Shown one piece after another: positions 1 to 8,383 of a DNA stretch of 64,000 nt (the stretch's first letter is position 1; every line of letters starts with the position of its first letter). The notes beneath the pieces were generated by a model. It was not told the DNA's origin and ran no database searches. It saw only the letters and a list, made by a program, of their open reading frames with translations. The stretch is from Streptomyces hokutonensis. Lineage in GTDB: Bacteria; Actinomycetota; Actinomycetes; Streptomycetales; Streptomycetaceae. Position numbers and translations under genes: made by a program. The stretch lies in contig NZ_BARG01000046.1 in assembly GCF_000376565.1 (NCBI RefSeq), positions 1 through 64,000 on the forward strand. Direction: 5' to 3'.

Positions 1-1196
1 GCCCGGAGAGTCGCCGTCCCAGACGCATCCACCTGGGGAGTCGCCCTTCCAGGCTCAACCACCCCGGGAGTCCCCGTTTCAGGCACACCCACTCCGGGAG
101 TCGCCGCTCCAGACACACCCACCCCGGGAGTCGCCGCCGTCCGAGATGCTTCCGCTCGCGGCATCGCCGTTCCCGGCGCCTCACTCAAGTGGCCTCCGGC
201 CAAAGGCTCCTTGGCCTCCCGTCGTGCCAAAGGCTCCTCGGCCACTGGTCGCGCCGCAGGCTCCTCGGTCGATCGCCGCACCACCGGCCCGTCGCCCCCT
301 CGCCCCGCCACCGACCCCTCAACTCCCCGTCGCACCACCGCGATCAGCAACGCGTCGAACGCCTCCGCCGCGTTCCCGGACCGCAGCGCGAACACCCCGT
401 TCAGCGCGTCGCTGTCCGTCGCGGCGGCGAGTCTTCGGGCGCGGTCGCCCTCGCCGGACTGCCAGGCGTCGCCGGCGGCGCGGTCGAGGAGGCGGGACTG
501 TTCGCGGGGGTCGCGGGAGAGGGCGGCGGCGCGTTCCACCAGGGCGCAGGCGAGGGCGTGTTGGCCCGTCGCGCGAGCCTTGCCCGCCGCCGTACGGAGT
601 TCGGCGGTGAGCCGCACGCTGGGGCCGAGCGCGCTCGCACCCCGATGCCAGGAGCGCCGGGGGGCCTCGCCCTCCGCGCGCAACACCCGCGCCAGCAACC
701 GGTGCACGTCCCGCCGGTCGGCCGGGGACCCGGTCTCGTACGCGGCGATCCTCGTCCACGCGTCACGGAACACGACCCCGCCGGCCGTCGCCTGTGCGAC
801 CCCGGCCGTCTCGGCGGCTTCCAGGGGCCGGGTGTCGAGCCGGCCCGCCGCTACGGCGCGGAGGAAAGCGTGGGTGGGGACCGGGTACTGGTCGGCGGCG
901 GCGAGCAGGAGGAGCAGGCGGGTGTCGTCGGGCAGGGAGCGGATCTCCCGGCGGTGGCGGCTGAGCAACTCCGGTGCCAGGGAGGCCGGTTCGGTGGGGA
1001 GGGGGTCGAGGCCGGCGGCCTGGCGTGGGGTCAGGCGCGAGCGGAGTTCGGCGGCGGCGCGGAGGTCGCCGTAGGCCGCGCGGAGGAGGCGGATGCGGAC
1101 GCCCTCGGGGAGCCCGGGATCGAGGGTTCGCCACACATCGGTGCGCGACGGTGGCCAAGTGCGGTCCAGAGGTGGGGGGTTCACTGGTGTCACCAC
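1..1196 (-). CDS. LuxR-family-like regulator, 3' part cut by window edge
   Basis: The minus-strand frame is open from a GTG at 1196 (alternatives 1193 and 1184) to the left edge, about 398 codons, with an in-frame stop just upstream of 1196. Residues around 55-240 resemble the segment that follows the AAA ATPase domain in large LuxR-type regulators: a stretch like LTPRQAAGLDPLP, a hydrophobic LLLLLAAAD helix, then Ala/Arg-rich TPR-like helices (RAAALSRDPREQSRLLDRAA). No P-loop lies inside the frame, and the 114 bp to the next gene has no room for one, so the usual N-terminal ATPase half is missing. The C-terminal part degenerates into Pro/Gly/Glu-rich repeats. A DNA-binding HTH, if present, lies beyond the edge. 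No clear ribosome-binding site supports any of the three starts. The family is an inference from pattern; the frame itself is certain. Confidence 0.65.
   Translation of the reverse strand, partial: MVTPVNPPPLDRTWPPSRTDVWRTLDPGLPEGVRIRLLRAAYGDLRAAAELRSRLTPRQAAGLDPLPTEPASLAPELLSRHRREIRSLPDDTRLLLLLAAADQYPVPTHAFLRAVAAGRLDTRPLEAAETAGVAQATAGGVVFRDAWTRIAAYETGSPADRRDVHRLLARVLRAEGEAPRRSWHRGASALGPSVRLTAELRTAAGKARATGQHALACALVERAAALSRDPREQSRLLDRAAGDAWQSGEGDRARRLAAATDSDALNGVFALRSGNAAEAFDALLIAVVRRGVEGSVAGRGGDGPVVRRSTEEPAARPVAEEPLARREAKEPLAGGHLSEAPGTAMPRAEASRTAATPGVGVSGAATPGVGVPETGTPGVVEPGRATPQVDASGTATLR
8..150. repeat. 30-bp tandem repeat, about 4.7 copies, in coding sequence
   Basis: Units start with GAGTCGCC-like sequence at 8, 38, 68, 98 and 128, exactly 30 bp apart, the last one partial. 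The period is a multiple of three. On the minus strand the units encode imperfect 10-residue repeats beginning Thr-Pro with a central Val (for example TPGVGVSGAA and TPGVGVPETG) in the C-terminal region of the edge regulator. Confidence 0.9.
204..284. repeat. 27-bp tandem repeat, 3 copies, in coding sequence
   Basis: AGGCTCCT cores lie at 204, 231 and 258, exactly 27 bp apart. On the minus strand they encode 9-residue repeats (EEPAARPVA, EEPLARREA, KEPLAGGHL). This is a second, independent minisatellite in the same gene, close to the 30-bp array. Confidence 0.85.
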
Positions 1197-1310
1197 ACAA
1201 CTGACGTTACTGGCGAGTTAATTCACACGTAAAGACCGGCGATTTCGCCGATGCGGCGCGCGTAGACCCCGCTGACACTCCTGACAACCCCACCCGTATC
1301 AGGAGGCATC

Positions 1311-1997
1311 ATGCAGCGCCACAAGCGTCGCATCGCCACGGCCCTGTCGGCCGTGACCACCTCGCTCCTTCTGTCACTCTCCCTGGCCTCGACGCCCGCC
1401 CACGCGGCGAGCCACGATCCCATCATCTTCGTGCACGGCCTCAGCGGTTCGGCGAGCGGCTGGGACGACTGGGTCGCGGACTTCGAGGCCGACGGCTACT
1501 CCTCGTCCGAGCTGTTCGCGTGGTCGTACGACTGGACGCAGTCGAACGTCACGACCGCCTCGCAGCTGGCCACCGAGGTCAAGAGCGTGCTCGCGCAGAC
1601 CGGGGCGTCGAAGGTCGACATCGTCGGTCACTCCATGGGGACGCTCAGCTCCCGCTACTTCCTCAAGAACCTGAGCGGTACGTCGTACGTGGACCACTTC
1701 GTGTCCGTCGCCGGGGTCAACCACGGCACCACCATCGCCTCGCTGTGCGGCTGGCTGTACACGTCCTGCAAGGAGATGCAGACCGGGAGCTCCTTCCTCA
1801 CCGCGCTCAACTCCGGTGACGAGACACCCGGCAGCGTGTCGTACGCGGCCTACTGGTCGGACTGCGACGAGGCGATCAACCCGGACACCTCCGCCGAACT
1901 GAGCGGCGCGACCAATGTCGACGTCGGGTGCATCTCGCACACGAACATGAACAACGACCACGGCGTCTACGAACAGGTGCACGACTTCATCTCCTGA
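1311..1997 (+). CDS. secreted lipase/esterase, Lipase_2 (LipA-like) family
   Basis: The 228-residue protein is an alpha/beta hydrolase expected to cleave acylglycerols or other esters outside the cell. A signal peptide covers about residues 1-32: basic MQRHKRR, a hydrophobic Leu/Ser core, then an Ala-X-Ala cut at AHA. Mature features are the oxyanion-hole VHGLSG (41-46), the nucleophile elbow GHSMG with Ser108, and a C-terminal DHGVYEQVHDFI that matches the His motif of small LipA-type lipases (His217). The acid is probably an Asp near residue 184. At least three Cys in the mature part could form disulfides. The start is supported by AGGAGG at 1301-1306. It stands alone, with the methyltransferase about 90 bp downstream. 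Confidence 0.87.
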   Translation: MQRHKRRIATALSAVTTSLLLSLSLASTPAHAASHDPIIFVHGLSGSASGWDDWVADFEADGYSSSELFAWSYDWTQSNVTTASQLATEVKSVLAQTGASKVDIVGHSMGTLSSRYFLKNLSGTSYVDHFVSVAGVNHGTTIASLCGWLYTSCKEMQTGSSFLTALNSGDETPGSVSYAAYWSDCDEAINPDTSAELSGATNVDVGCISHTNMNNDHGVYEQVHDFIS

Positions 1998-2087
1998 CCC
2001 GCCCCAGGGCGACAGCGGGGGTGGGCGCGGCCGACAAGGGGGACAATCCCCGTAGGGACCGGTTTCGGTCCGGTCCGGGAGGTCGCC

Positions 2088-2774
2088 ATGCCGCTACGGT
2101 CCGCAGGCTCCGGCACTGTGCCGCGGGACGCCGTCCACCACCCGCTGTTCGCCCGTTACTACGCCCGCTTCAGCGTGCGCGCCGAGTCACGGTTCGGCCT
2201 GGCGGGCATGCGGGAGAGGCTGCTCGCCGGGCTCTCCGGGCGGGTGATCGAGATCGGCGCCGGGAACGGCCTGAACTTCGCGCACTATCCGAGCGCGGTC
2301 TCGGAGATCGTCGCGATCGAGCCCGAGCGGACTCTGCGGCAGCTGGCCGTGGAGTCCGCGCTCCGCTCCGAGATGCCCGTCGACGTGGTGCCGGGTGCGG
2401 CGGAGAAGCTGCCCGTCAAGAGCGAGGCCTTCGACGCGGTCGTGCTCTCGCTGGTGCTGCGCAGCGTGCGCGATGCGCCGCGGGCGCTCGCGGAGGCACG
2501 GCGGGTGCTGCGGCCCGGCGGGGTCGTGCGGTTCTTCGAGCACGGCCGGGGCGGCGGGCCGGCGATGGCGTTCACCCAGCGCGCCCTGGACCGCACGCTG
2601 TGGCCGCCGCTGAACGGTGGCTGCCATCTGGCCCGCGACCCGGTCGCCGAGCTGCGCGACGCGGGGTTCGAACTCGGGCCGTACCGCCGGGTGTTGATCC
2701 CGGAGAAGGGGCCCGCGCTGCCGACGTCGTACTGCGTCCTCGGTACGGCCTGGCGGCCGGTCACGGACGACTGA
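2088..2774 (+). CDS. class I SAM-dependent methyltransferase
   Basis: The 228-residue protein carries the SAM-binding motif I VIEIGAGNGLNF (residues 53-64), the acidic end of beta-2 (IVAIEPE), and the motif-IV region FDAVVLSLVLRSV followed by an RVLRPGG motif, as in UbiE/Methyltransf_11 enzymes. About 30 N-terminal residues precede the fold. The substrate cannot be told. The last third (HGRGGGPAMAFTQRALDRTLWPP) resembles small phospholipid or quinone-type methyltransferases, but that is weak evidence. GGAGG at 2078-2082 supports the ATG. It is monocistronic by layout: the next gene is convergent and its stop abuts this one. Confidence 0.88.
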   Translation: MPLRSAGSGTVPRDAVHHPLFARYYARFSVRAESRFGLAGMRERLLAGLSGRVIEIGAGNGLNFAHYPSAVSEIVAIEPERTLRQLAVESALRSEMPVDVVPGAAEKLPVKSEAFDAVVLSLVLRSVRDAPRALAEARRVLRPGGVVRFFEHGRGGGPAMAFTQRALDRTLWPPLNGGCHLARDPVAELRDAGFELGPYRRVLIPEKGPALPTSYCVLGTAWRPVTDD

Positions 2775-3149
2775 TCACAGGCTCCACTGGCGCAGTTCGT
2801 GCGCGATGTCGTCGACCGACGCCTCGCCGCTCTTGACCAACCGGGCCAGATCCCGGACCTGTTCGGGCGAGGTGATGACCTTCAGGCCGCTGGCGACGAG
2901 GTACGCGTAGGCGACGGCCGAGGCGAAGAGGGCGTTGGAGCGCTCCAACGCGGGGACGTGGATGAGGAGTTGGAGTAACGCGGCGGCGCGTGCGTGCGGG
3001 CTGTCGTAGACGGGGACGTCGAATATGTCGGCCTGGTGGCGGGCGACGGCGGCGACGAGCGCGCCCCAGTCGGTGACCTGGGGGTCTCCGGGTGTGTTGT
3101 GTTCGGCGAGCATGAGCAGCCAGGCGAGGTCGATCCTGAGGTTGTTCAA
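2775..3149 (-). CDS. Fic/Doc-like toxin of a type II toxin-antitoxin pair
   Basis: The 124-residue protein starts at TTG, 4 nt after the stop of the RHH antitoxin gene, in the order antitoxin then toxin. The Fic-like core is an alpha-helical segment ending in HVPALERSNALF (His64, Arg70, Asn72), a degenerate version of the Fic HxFxxGN motif with altered spacing. Fic/Doc toxins transfer AMP or phosphate to target proteins such as EF-Tu; whether this divergent site is active is unknown. The closest pattern I recognise is the compact Streptomyces group annotated as Fic-family toxin component. The gene ends directly against the convergent methyltransferase gene. Confidence 0.72.
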   Translation of the reverse strand: MNNLRIDLAWLLMLAEHNTPGDPQVTDWGALVAAVARHQADIFDVPVYDSPHARAAALLQLLIHVPALERSNALFASAVAYAYLVASGLKVITSPEQVRDLARLVKSGEASVDDIAHELRQWSL

Positions 3150-3153
3150 GGGA

Positions 3154-3393
3154 TCAGCGGCGACCTTCGCGGGTGCTCTTCCCGTCGGTGCCGAACTCGT
3201 CGGCGAAGACGGACTCGTACTGCTTCATGAAGTCGGCGGCGGCCTCGACGAAGGTGTGGCCGACCTCCCCGGTGTCCTGTCTGACCAGCTCTTCTATGTA
3301 GCGGTTGACGCTCATGCCACGGGCCAGGGCACGCTCACGCGCCGCGCGGGCGGTGCCCTCGTCCACGCGTACGTTCAGCTGGGTCTTCGCCAT
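3154..3393 (-). CDS. RHH-type antitoxin
   Basis: The 79-residue protein has an N-terminal ribbon-helix-helix: a beta strand TQLNVRVD (residues 4-11), then two helices (TARAARERALARG and SVNRYIEELVRQD). The hydrophilic C-terminal tail (VEAAADFMKQYESVFADEF) is the likely toxin-neutralising part. It directly precedes the Fic-like toxin with a 4-nt gap, so the two are co-transcribed and probably coupled. No ribosome-binding site precedes the ATG; instead a -10 hexamer lies exactly 6 nt upstream, predicting a leaderless mRNA. Autoregulation is likely through two GCTAGC elements overlapping that promoter. Confidence 0.8.
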   Translation of the reverse strand: MAKTQLNVRVDEGTARAARERALARGMSVNRYIEELVRQDTGEVGHTFVEAAADFMKQYESVFADEFGTDGKSTREGRR

Positions 3394-3399
3394 ACCTAG

Positions 3400-3429
3400 A
3401 CGCTAGCGCCGAATTGCTAGCAGAGGCAA
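3400..3429 (-). promoter_or_regulatory. toxin-antitoxin promoter with two GCTAGC operator half-sites
   Basis: On the minus strand TTGCCT (3429-3424) is followed after 18 nt by TAGCGT (3405-3400), and the antitoxin ATG begins 6 nt further on. Two copies of the self-palindrome GCTAGC (3402-3407 and 3416-3421), 14 bp apart centre to centre, overlap the promoter. Paired sites this close to one helical turn suit a dimer-of-dimers RHH antitoxin. Confidence 0.6.
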
Positions 3430-3602
3430 GGGCTCATCCGGTGGGTGGAGAGTGCCCCTTACACCGGTGTCCGGGGCCCGACCTGGGGCGGAGACCGCCT
3501 CGGTCGCACGGGGGATATCGGGTGTGCGCCGCGTCACACTAGGCTCGGCCGGGAGTACGGAGTCGGGCACGTCCACGAGCGAGGGAACTCCAGGAGGCCG
3601 TC

Positions 3603-4430
3603 TTGTCCACACCTGCAGCGGAGCACGCCCCGGGTCAGGCCCCGGCCGGCCGGATCGCGGCCCGTGCCCGCGGTCTGACCAAGGCGTACGGCTCGGGCGA
3701 GACGACCGTGCTCGCCCTGGACGCGGTGGACGTGGACATCGCGCGCGGCCGTTTCACCGCCGTCATGGGGCCCTCGGGCTCCGGGAAGTCCACGCTGATG
3801 CACTGCCTGGCGGGGCTCGACACCGTCTCGGCCGGGCAGGTGTGGCTCGGCGACACCGAGATAACGGGCCTGAAGGACCGCGAGCTGACCCGGCTGCGCC
3901 GGGACCGGATCGGGTTCATGTTCCAGTCGTTCAACCTCATCCCGACCCTCAACGCGGCCGAGAACATCACGCTGCCCATGGACATCGCCGGCCAGAAGCC
4001 GGACCAGAAGTGGCTGGACCAGGTCATCGACACGCTCGGTCTGCGGGACCGGCTCAAGCACCGGCCGTCCCAGTTGTCCGGCGGCCAGCAGCAGCGGGTG
4101 GCCTGCGCGCGGGCGCTCGCCTCGCGGCCCGAGCTGATCTTCGCGGACGAGCCGACCGGCAACCTCGACTCACGGGCCGGTCTGGAAGTGCTCGGCTTCC
4201 TGCGCGACGCGGTCGACGGCCTGGGGCAGAGCGTGGTCATGGTCACCCACGACCCGGGCGCCGCCGCCCACTCCGACCTGGTGCTCTTCCTCGCGGACGG
4301 GCGGATCGTGGACGAGATGGAGCGGCCGACGGCGGAGGGCGTGCTGGAGCGGATGAAGCGATTCGATCTGGCCAGGGGGCAGCTCGACGGCCCGCCGGCA
4401 GCCACTGGGGACACCGAGGACAAGGACTGA
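3603..4430 (+). CDS. ABC transporter ATP-binding protein, MacB/LolD type
   Basis: The 275-residue ATPase powers the FtsX-type permease encoded next. It has Walker A GPSGSGKS (56-63), a Q-loop region FMFQSFNLIP, signature LSGGQQQR (158-165), Walker B LIFADEPTGNLD (178-189) with catalytic Glu183, and the switch His in MVTHD. The EPTGNLDS ending is typical of the MacB/LolD branch, which drives mechanotransmission rather than classical import. The TTG start is supported by AGGAGG at 3592-3597. Its stop is 4 nt before the permease GTG, so the two genes are coupled. A TAGGCT hexamer at 3540-3545 is a possible -10. Confidence 0.93.
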   Translation: MSTPAAEHAPGQAPAGRIAARARGLTKAYGSGETTVLALDAVDVDIARGRFTAVMGPSGSGKSTLMHCLAGLDTVSAGQVWLGDTEITGLKDRELTRLRRDRIGFMFQSFNLIPTLNAAENITLPMDIAGQKPDQKWLDQVIDTLGLRDRLKHRPSQLSGGQQQRVACARALASRPELIFADEPTGNLDSRAGLEVLGFLRDAVDGLGQSVVMVTHDPGAAAHSDLVLFLADGRIVDEMERPTAEGVLERMKRFDLARGQLDGPPAATGDTEDKD

Positions 4431-4434
4431 ACCC

Positions 4435-7005
4435 GTGCTGAAGGCGACCCTCCGGAGCTTCCTCGCGCACAAGGGAAGGCTGCTGCTCTCGGCGCTGGCC
4501 GTAGTGCTGTCCGTCGCGTTCGTCGCGGGCAGCCTGATCTTCTCCGACACGGTGACCCGCACCTTCGACCGCCTCTTCGCCTCCACGTCCGCCGATGTGA
4601 CCGTGGAGCCGAAGCAGGACCTCAAGTCCTCGGTGCCCACCGGCGCGACCGAGACCGTGCCCGCCGCACTGGCCGGGCAGGTGGCGAAGGTCGCCGGGGT
4701 CGCCGCGACCCACGCCGACGTGTCCGTGCAGAACATCGTGGTCGTCGACAGCAAGGACAAGTCGGTCGGGCCCACCACTGGCGCGCCCACCATCGCCACC
4801 GACTGGTACCTCACCGACCGCAGCCCGGTGAAACTCACCTCCGGGCACGCCCCGCAGGGCGCCGGCCAGGCCCTCCTGGACGCGGACACCGCCAACAACA
4901 AGCACGTGAAGATCGGCGACACGCTGACCGTGCAGGCGCAGCCCGGCAGCTTCAAGGTCGAGATCGTCGGCATCGCCACCTTCACCACCACCAACCCCGG
5001 TGCCGCGCTGGTCTTCCTCGACCCGGCCACCGCGAAGTCCCAGCTGCTGGGCGCATCCGACCGCGCGACCAGCATCTCGGTGGACGCGGCCAAGGGCGTG
5101 TCCGACGCGGTGCTCAAGCAGCGGGTGGCCGCCGCGATCGGTTCGTCCGGCTCCTACGACATCAAGACCGCCGACGAGCAGGCCAAGTCGGCCGCCGCCG
5201 ACCTGGGCGGATTCCTCGACGTCATCAAGTACGTGATGTTGGGCTTCGCGGGCATCGCCGTCCTCGTCGGTGTGTTCCTGATCGTCAACACGTTCTCGAT
5301 GCTGATCGCCCAACGCACCCGCGAACTGGGCCTGTTGCGCGCCCTCGGCGCGGACCGCAAGCAGGTGCGGCGCTCGGTGCTCACCGAGGCGCTGCTGCTC
5401 GGTCTTGTCGGTTCGACTCTGGGGCTGGCGGCGGGGATCGGGCTCGCGGTCGGGCTGATCAAGCTCATGACCGCGTTCGGTATGAACCTCAAGACCGCCG
5501 AGATGGTGGTGAATTGGCCGACTCCCGTGGCGGCGTACGTCGTTGGCGTCGGCGTCACCTTCGTCGCCGCGTATCTCCCGGCCCGGCGGGCCGCGACGGT
5601 CTCGCCCATGGCTGCCCTCGCGGACGCCGAAGTCGCCGGTGTGGGGCGGCCGTTGAGGGTGCGCGCGGTAGTGGGTTCGATCGTCGGCGCGATCGGCGTG
5701 GCCGCGCTCGCGGGCTGCGCGGCCGCGACGAAGACGGCCTCGTCCGCCTCGCTCCTGGGGCTCGGGATCGTACTCACCCTGATCGCGACCGTGATCGCGG
5801 GCCCGCTCCTGGTCCGCCCGATGATCCGGGTGCTGGGCGGTGCCTTCCCCGCCCTGTTCGGCTCGGTCGGCCGGATGAGCCAGCGCAACGCCCTGCGCAA
5901 CCCGCGCCGTACGGGCGCCACCGCGGCGGCCCTGATGGTGGGCCTGGCTCTGGTCGGCGGGATGTCGGTGGCGAGCGCCTCCATGTCCAAGTCCTTCGAC
6001 CAGCAGATCGACAAGACCCTGGGCGCCGACTTCGTGATCCAGAACGGCAGCTTCGTGCCGTTCTCCAAGGAGGTCACGGACCATGTGCGCGCCACCGACG
6101 GCGTCGGTCTCGTCGTACGCGCCCGCTTCGCGCCCCTCGCGGTCCGGCTGCCGGACGGCAAGCGGGTGGAGACGACGGCCGCCGGCTACGACTCCCCGCT
6201 CGACAAGGTCGCCCACATCAAGTACGCGCAGGGGAACACGACTTCGGCACTCGCGGCTGGGCACCTCGCCATGGACGTCGACTTCGCGAAGGACCACAAG
6301 GTACGGCTGGGCAGCGTGCTCCCCGTCGAGTTCCCGGGCGGACGCACCACACAACTGACGGTGGGCGCCCTCAGCGACCAGGGCACGGCCGGCGGGTTCG
6401 GGACGCAGGGCGGGCTGTTCTTCGGGATCGCCACGGTCGAGAAGTACGTCCCGAACGGCCAGGACTCCACGCTGTACGTGAACGCCGCCTCCGGCACCGG
6501 CGCGGACCAACTCCGCAAGGCGCTGGACACGACGCTGAAGCCCTATCCGCAGGTACAGGTCCGCGACGAGGCCGACTACAAGAAGCTGATCCACGACCAG
6601 ATCGCCGTACTGCTGTATCTCGTCTACGCGTTGCTCGGGCTGGCCATCGTCATCGCGGTGCTCGGCGTGGTCAACACCCTTGCCCTGTCGGTCGTCGAGC
6701 GCACCCGGGAGATCGGCCTGCTGCGCGCGATCGGACTCGGACGGCGTCAACTGCGGCGGATGATCCGGCTGGAGTCGGTGGTGATCGCGGTGTTCGGCGC
6801 CGTACTGGGACTCGGTCTCGGCCTGGTGTGGGGCGTGTGCGCGCAGCAAGTCCTCGCGCTCCAGGGCATGAAGGCGCTCGCGGTCCCGTGGACCACGATC
6901 ATCGCGGTGGTGATCGGTTCGGCGGTGGTCGGCATCGTGGCGGCACTGCTGCCGGCATTGCGCGCCTCCCGCATGAACGTGCTGGCGGCGATCGCGCACG
7001 AGTGA
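4435..7005 (+). CDS. ABC transporter permease, FtsX/MacB type, duplicated
   Basis: The 856-residue membrane protein has the layout of large actinobacterial FtsX-like permeases. A first TM helix (about 12-35) is followed by an extracytoplasmic MacB-PCD-like domain (to about 255), three TM helices (about 265-390) with the FtsX signature QRTRELGLLRALGADRKQ, further TM helices near 410-465, a second TM and periplasmic domain (about 500-720), and a second FtsX block with ERTREIGLLRAIGLGRRQ (about 755-775) and three TM helices to the end. The two RTRE(L/I)GLLRA motifs are the coupling helices for the ATPase. The protein thus carries both halves of the transporter in one chain. Likely cargo is a lipid, lipoprotein or peptide, but the sequence does not say which. 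Confidence 0.93.
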   Translation: MLKATLRSFLAHKGRLLLSALAVVLSVAFVAGSLIFSDTVTRTFDRLFASTSADVTVEPKQDLKSSVPTGATETVPAALAGQVAKVAGVAATHADVSVQNIVVVDSKDKSVGPTTGAPTIATDWYLTDRSPVKLTSGHAPQGAGQALLDADTANNKHVKIGDTLTVQAQPGSFKVEIVGIATFTTTNPGAALVFLDPATAKSQLLGASDRATSISVDAAKGVSDAVLKQRVAAAIGSSGSYDIKTADEQAKSAAADLGGFLDVIKYVMLGFAGIAVLVGVFLIVNTFSMLIAQRTRELGLLRALGADRKQVRRSVLTEALLLGLVGSTLGLAAGIGLAVGLIKLMTAFGMNLKTAEMVVNWPTPVAAYVVGVGVTFVAAYLPARRAATVSPMAALADAEVAGVGRPLRVRAVVGSIVGAIGVAALAGCAAATKTASSASLLGLGIVLTLIATVIAGPLLVRPMIRVLGGAFPALFGSVGRMSQRNALRNPRRTGATAAALMVGLALVGGMSVASASMSKSFDQQIDKTLGADFVIQNGSFVPFSKEVTDHVRATDGVGLVVRARFAPLAVRLPDGKRVETTAAGYDSPLDKVAHIKYAQGNTTSALAAGHLAMDVDFAKDHKVRLGSVLPVEFPGGRTTQLTVGALSDQGTAGGFGTQGGLFFGIATVEKYVPNGQDSTLYVNAASGTGADQLRKALDTTLKPYPQVQVRDEADYKKLIHDQIAVLLYLVYALLGLAIVIAVLGVVNTLALSVVERTREIGLLRAIGLGRRQLRRMIRLESVVIAVFGAVLGLGLGLVWGVCAQQVLALQGMKALAVPWTTIIAVVIGSAVVGIVAALLPALRASRMNVLAAIAHE

Positions 7006-7053
7006 TGGAATCGCGACGGTCGTTCTGAAGTCCCCTGCCACCGAGGAGAGTTC

Positions 7054-7965
7054 ATGCCGCGCCCGTTCCGCTTCGGGGCCAGTCTGCTCACGTCCGCGCC
7101 CGCCGACGAGTGGCGCTCCAGATGCCGACGCGTCGAGGAACTCGGCTACGACGTGATCCTGGTCCCCGACCATCTCGGCATGGTCGCGCCGTTCCCCGCA
7201 CTGGTCGCGGCGGCGGACGCGACCGAGCGGCCACGGGTGGGCACGTTCGTGCTCAACGCGGGCTTCTGGAACCCGACTCTGCTGGCCCGCGAGGTCGCGA
7301 CGACCCACGACCTGACCGGCGGCCGTCTCGAACTCGGCCTGGGCACGGGCTACATTCAGGCGGAGCACGACACGGCGGGGCTGCCCTTCGGCTCACCGGG
7401 TGAACGCGTGGACCATCTCCGGCGCACCGTCGAGGAGTTGGCGCGGCTGCTGGAGACCACGGAACCCCGGGTGCCGCTGCTACTCGGCGGCAACGGCGAC
7501 CGCATGCTGCGCCTGACCGCCGAGCACGCGGACATCGCGGCGTTCACCGGGGCGAGCCTGGAGCCGGGCAGTACGACGGGCAAGCTGGCGCCGGTCGACT
7601 CCACCGAGTTCGGTCAACGGGTCGCCCGCTACCGGGAGTTCGCGGCCGACCGGGCGGAACCCGCCGAACTCAACCTGCTGATCCAGCTGGTGGCGGTGAC
7701 CGACGACCCCGCGAGCGCGCTCCGTCCGCTGCTGGAGCGCCGACCGGACCTCACCCTGGAGCAGGTGCTGGACCTGCCCGTCATGCTGGTCGGCACCCTG
7801 GAGGAGATCACCGCGAAGGTGCGCGCGCTGCGCGACCGGTACGGGTTCTCCTATCTCACCGTGCTGGAGCCGTACATCGAGGCATTCGCGCCGGTCGTCG
7901 AAGAACTGCGCCGAAACCCGCTCGCGGCACCCGCCCACCCTCTGCTTGGCTCGACCCATGAGTGA
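7054..7965 (+). CDS. LLM-class F420-dependent oxidoreductase
   Basis: The 303-residue TIM-barrel enzyme belongs to the bacterial luciferase-like monooxygenase family. Visible features are the N-terminal FRFGASLLTSA strand, the ELGYDVILVPDHLG segment, and GGRLELGLGTGY (about 91-102), the conserved LLM signature, with a DHLRRTVEEL helix after it. In Streptomyces such proteins usually bind deazaflavin F420 and oxidise or reduce unknown small substrates. Start ATG is supported by GAGGAG at 7043-7048. Its stop overlaps the start of the GNAT gene (ATGAGTGA), so the pair forms a translationally coupled unit. The substrate is unknown. Confidence 0.88.
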   Translation: MPRPFRFGASLLTSAPADEWRSRCRRVEELGYDVILVPDHLGMVAPFPALVAAADATERPRVGTFVLNAGFWNPTLLAREVATTHDLTGGRLELGLGTGYIQAEHDTAGLPFGSPGERVDHLRRTVEELARLLETTEPRVPLLLGGNGDRMLRLTAEHADIAAFTGASLEPGSTTGKLAPVDSTEFGQRVARYREFAADRAEPAELNLLIQLVAVTDDPASALRPLLERRPDLTLEQVLDLPVMLVGTLEEITAKVRALRDRYGFSYLTVLEPYIEAFAPVVEELRRNPLAAPAHPLLGSTHE

Positions 7966-8383
7966 TCTTCATATCCGCAGCGCGGCCCTCCCCGACATCG
8001 ACGCCGTGCTGGCGTTCTGGCGCGAGGCCGCCGAAGGGACGAGCATCAGCGACGACCGCGACGGCGTGGCCCGGCTCGTCGAGAGGGACCCCGACGCGCT
8101 GATCCTCGCGGAACGCGACGGGCGGCTCGTCGGGTCCGTGATCGCCGGCTTCGACGGCTGGCGCTGTCACCTCTACCGGCTGGCCGTGCACCCTGAGCAG
8201 CGCCGCCGGGGCATCGGCTCGGCGCTGCTGACCGCGGCCGAGGAGCGGTTCGTGGCGCTGGGCGGGCGGCGCGGGGACGCGATGGTGCTGGAACGCAACG
8301 AGACCGGGCAGCATGCGTGGCGCGCGGCGGGGTATGCACGCGAAGACCACTGGCGGCGCTGGGTGAAGCACCTCACCACCTGA
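7958..8383 (+). CDS. GNAT family N-acetyltransferase
   Basis: The 141-residue single-domain acetyltransferase has the acetyl-CoA motif A in LYRLAVHPEQRRRGIGSALL (about 68-87) with the Q/RxxGxG/A loop RRRGIG, and the motif-B like NETGQHAWRAAGY near the C-terminus. The ATG at 7958 overlaps the end of the LLM gene by 8 nt; a TTG 12 nt upstream would add MARP and is less likely. The acceptor substrate cannot be inferred. Co-transcription with the F420-dependent enzyme suggests a shared small-molecule detoxification role, but that is guesswork. Confidence 0.87.
   Translation: MSDLHIRSAALPDIDAVLAFWREAAEGTSISDDRDGVARLVERDPDALILAERDGRLVGSVIAGFDGWRCHLYRLAVHPEQRRRGIGSALLTAAEERFVALGGRRGDAMVLERNETGQHAWRAAGYAREDHWRRWVKHLTT

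Noticed and set aside
8..150. CRISPR-like 30-bp repeats
   Set aside because: The units are directly adjacent with no spacers and encode in-frame decapeptides.
189..1232. Long plus-strand open frames opposite the edge regulator
   Set aside because: Ser/Arg/Ala-rich shadow frames; the minus frame has sensible third-position GC and a recognisable helical regulator pattern.
4243..7368. 1041-codon minus-strand open frame
   Set aside because: Antisense to the FtsX-like permease and ATPase, which have full family motifs. Its composition (His/Arg/Asp/Gly-rich) is typical of an antisense frame in high-GC DNA.
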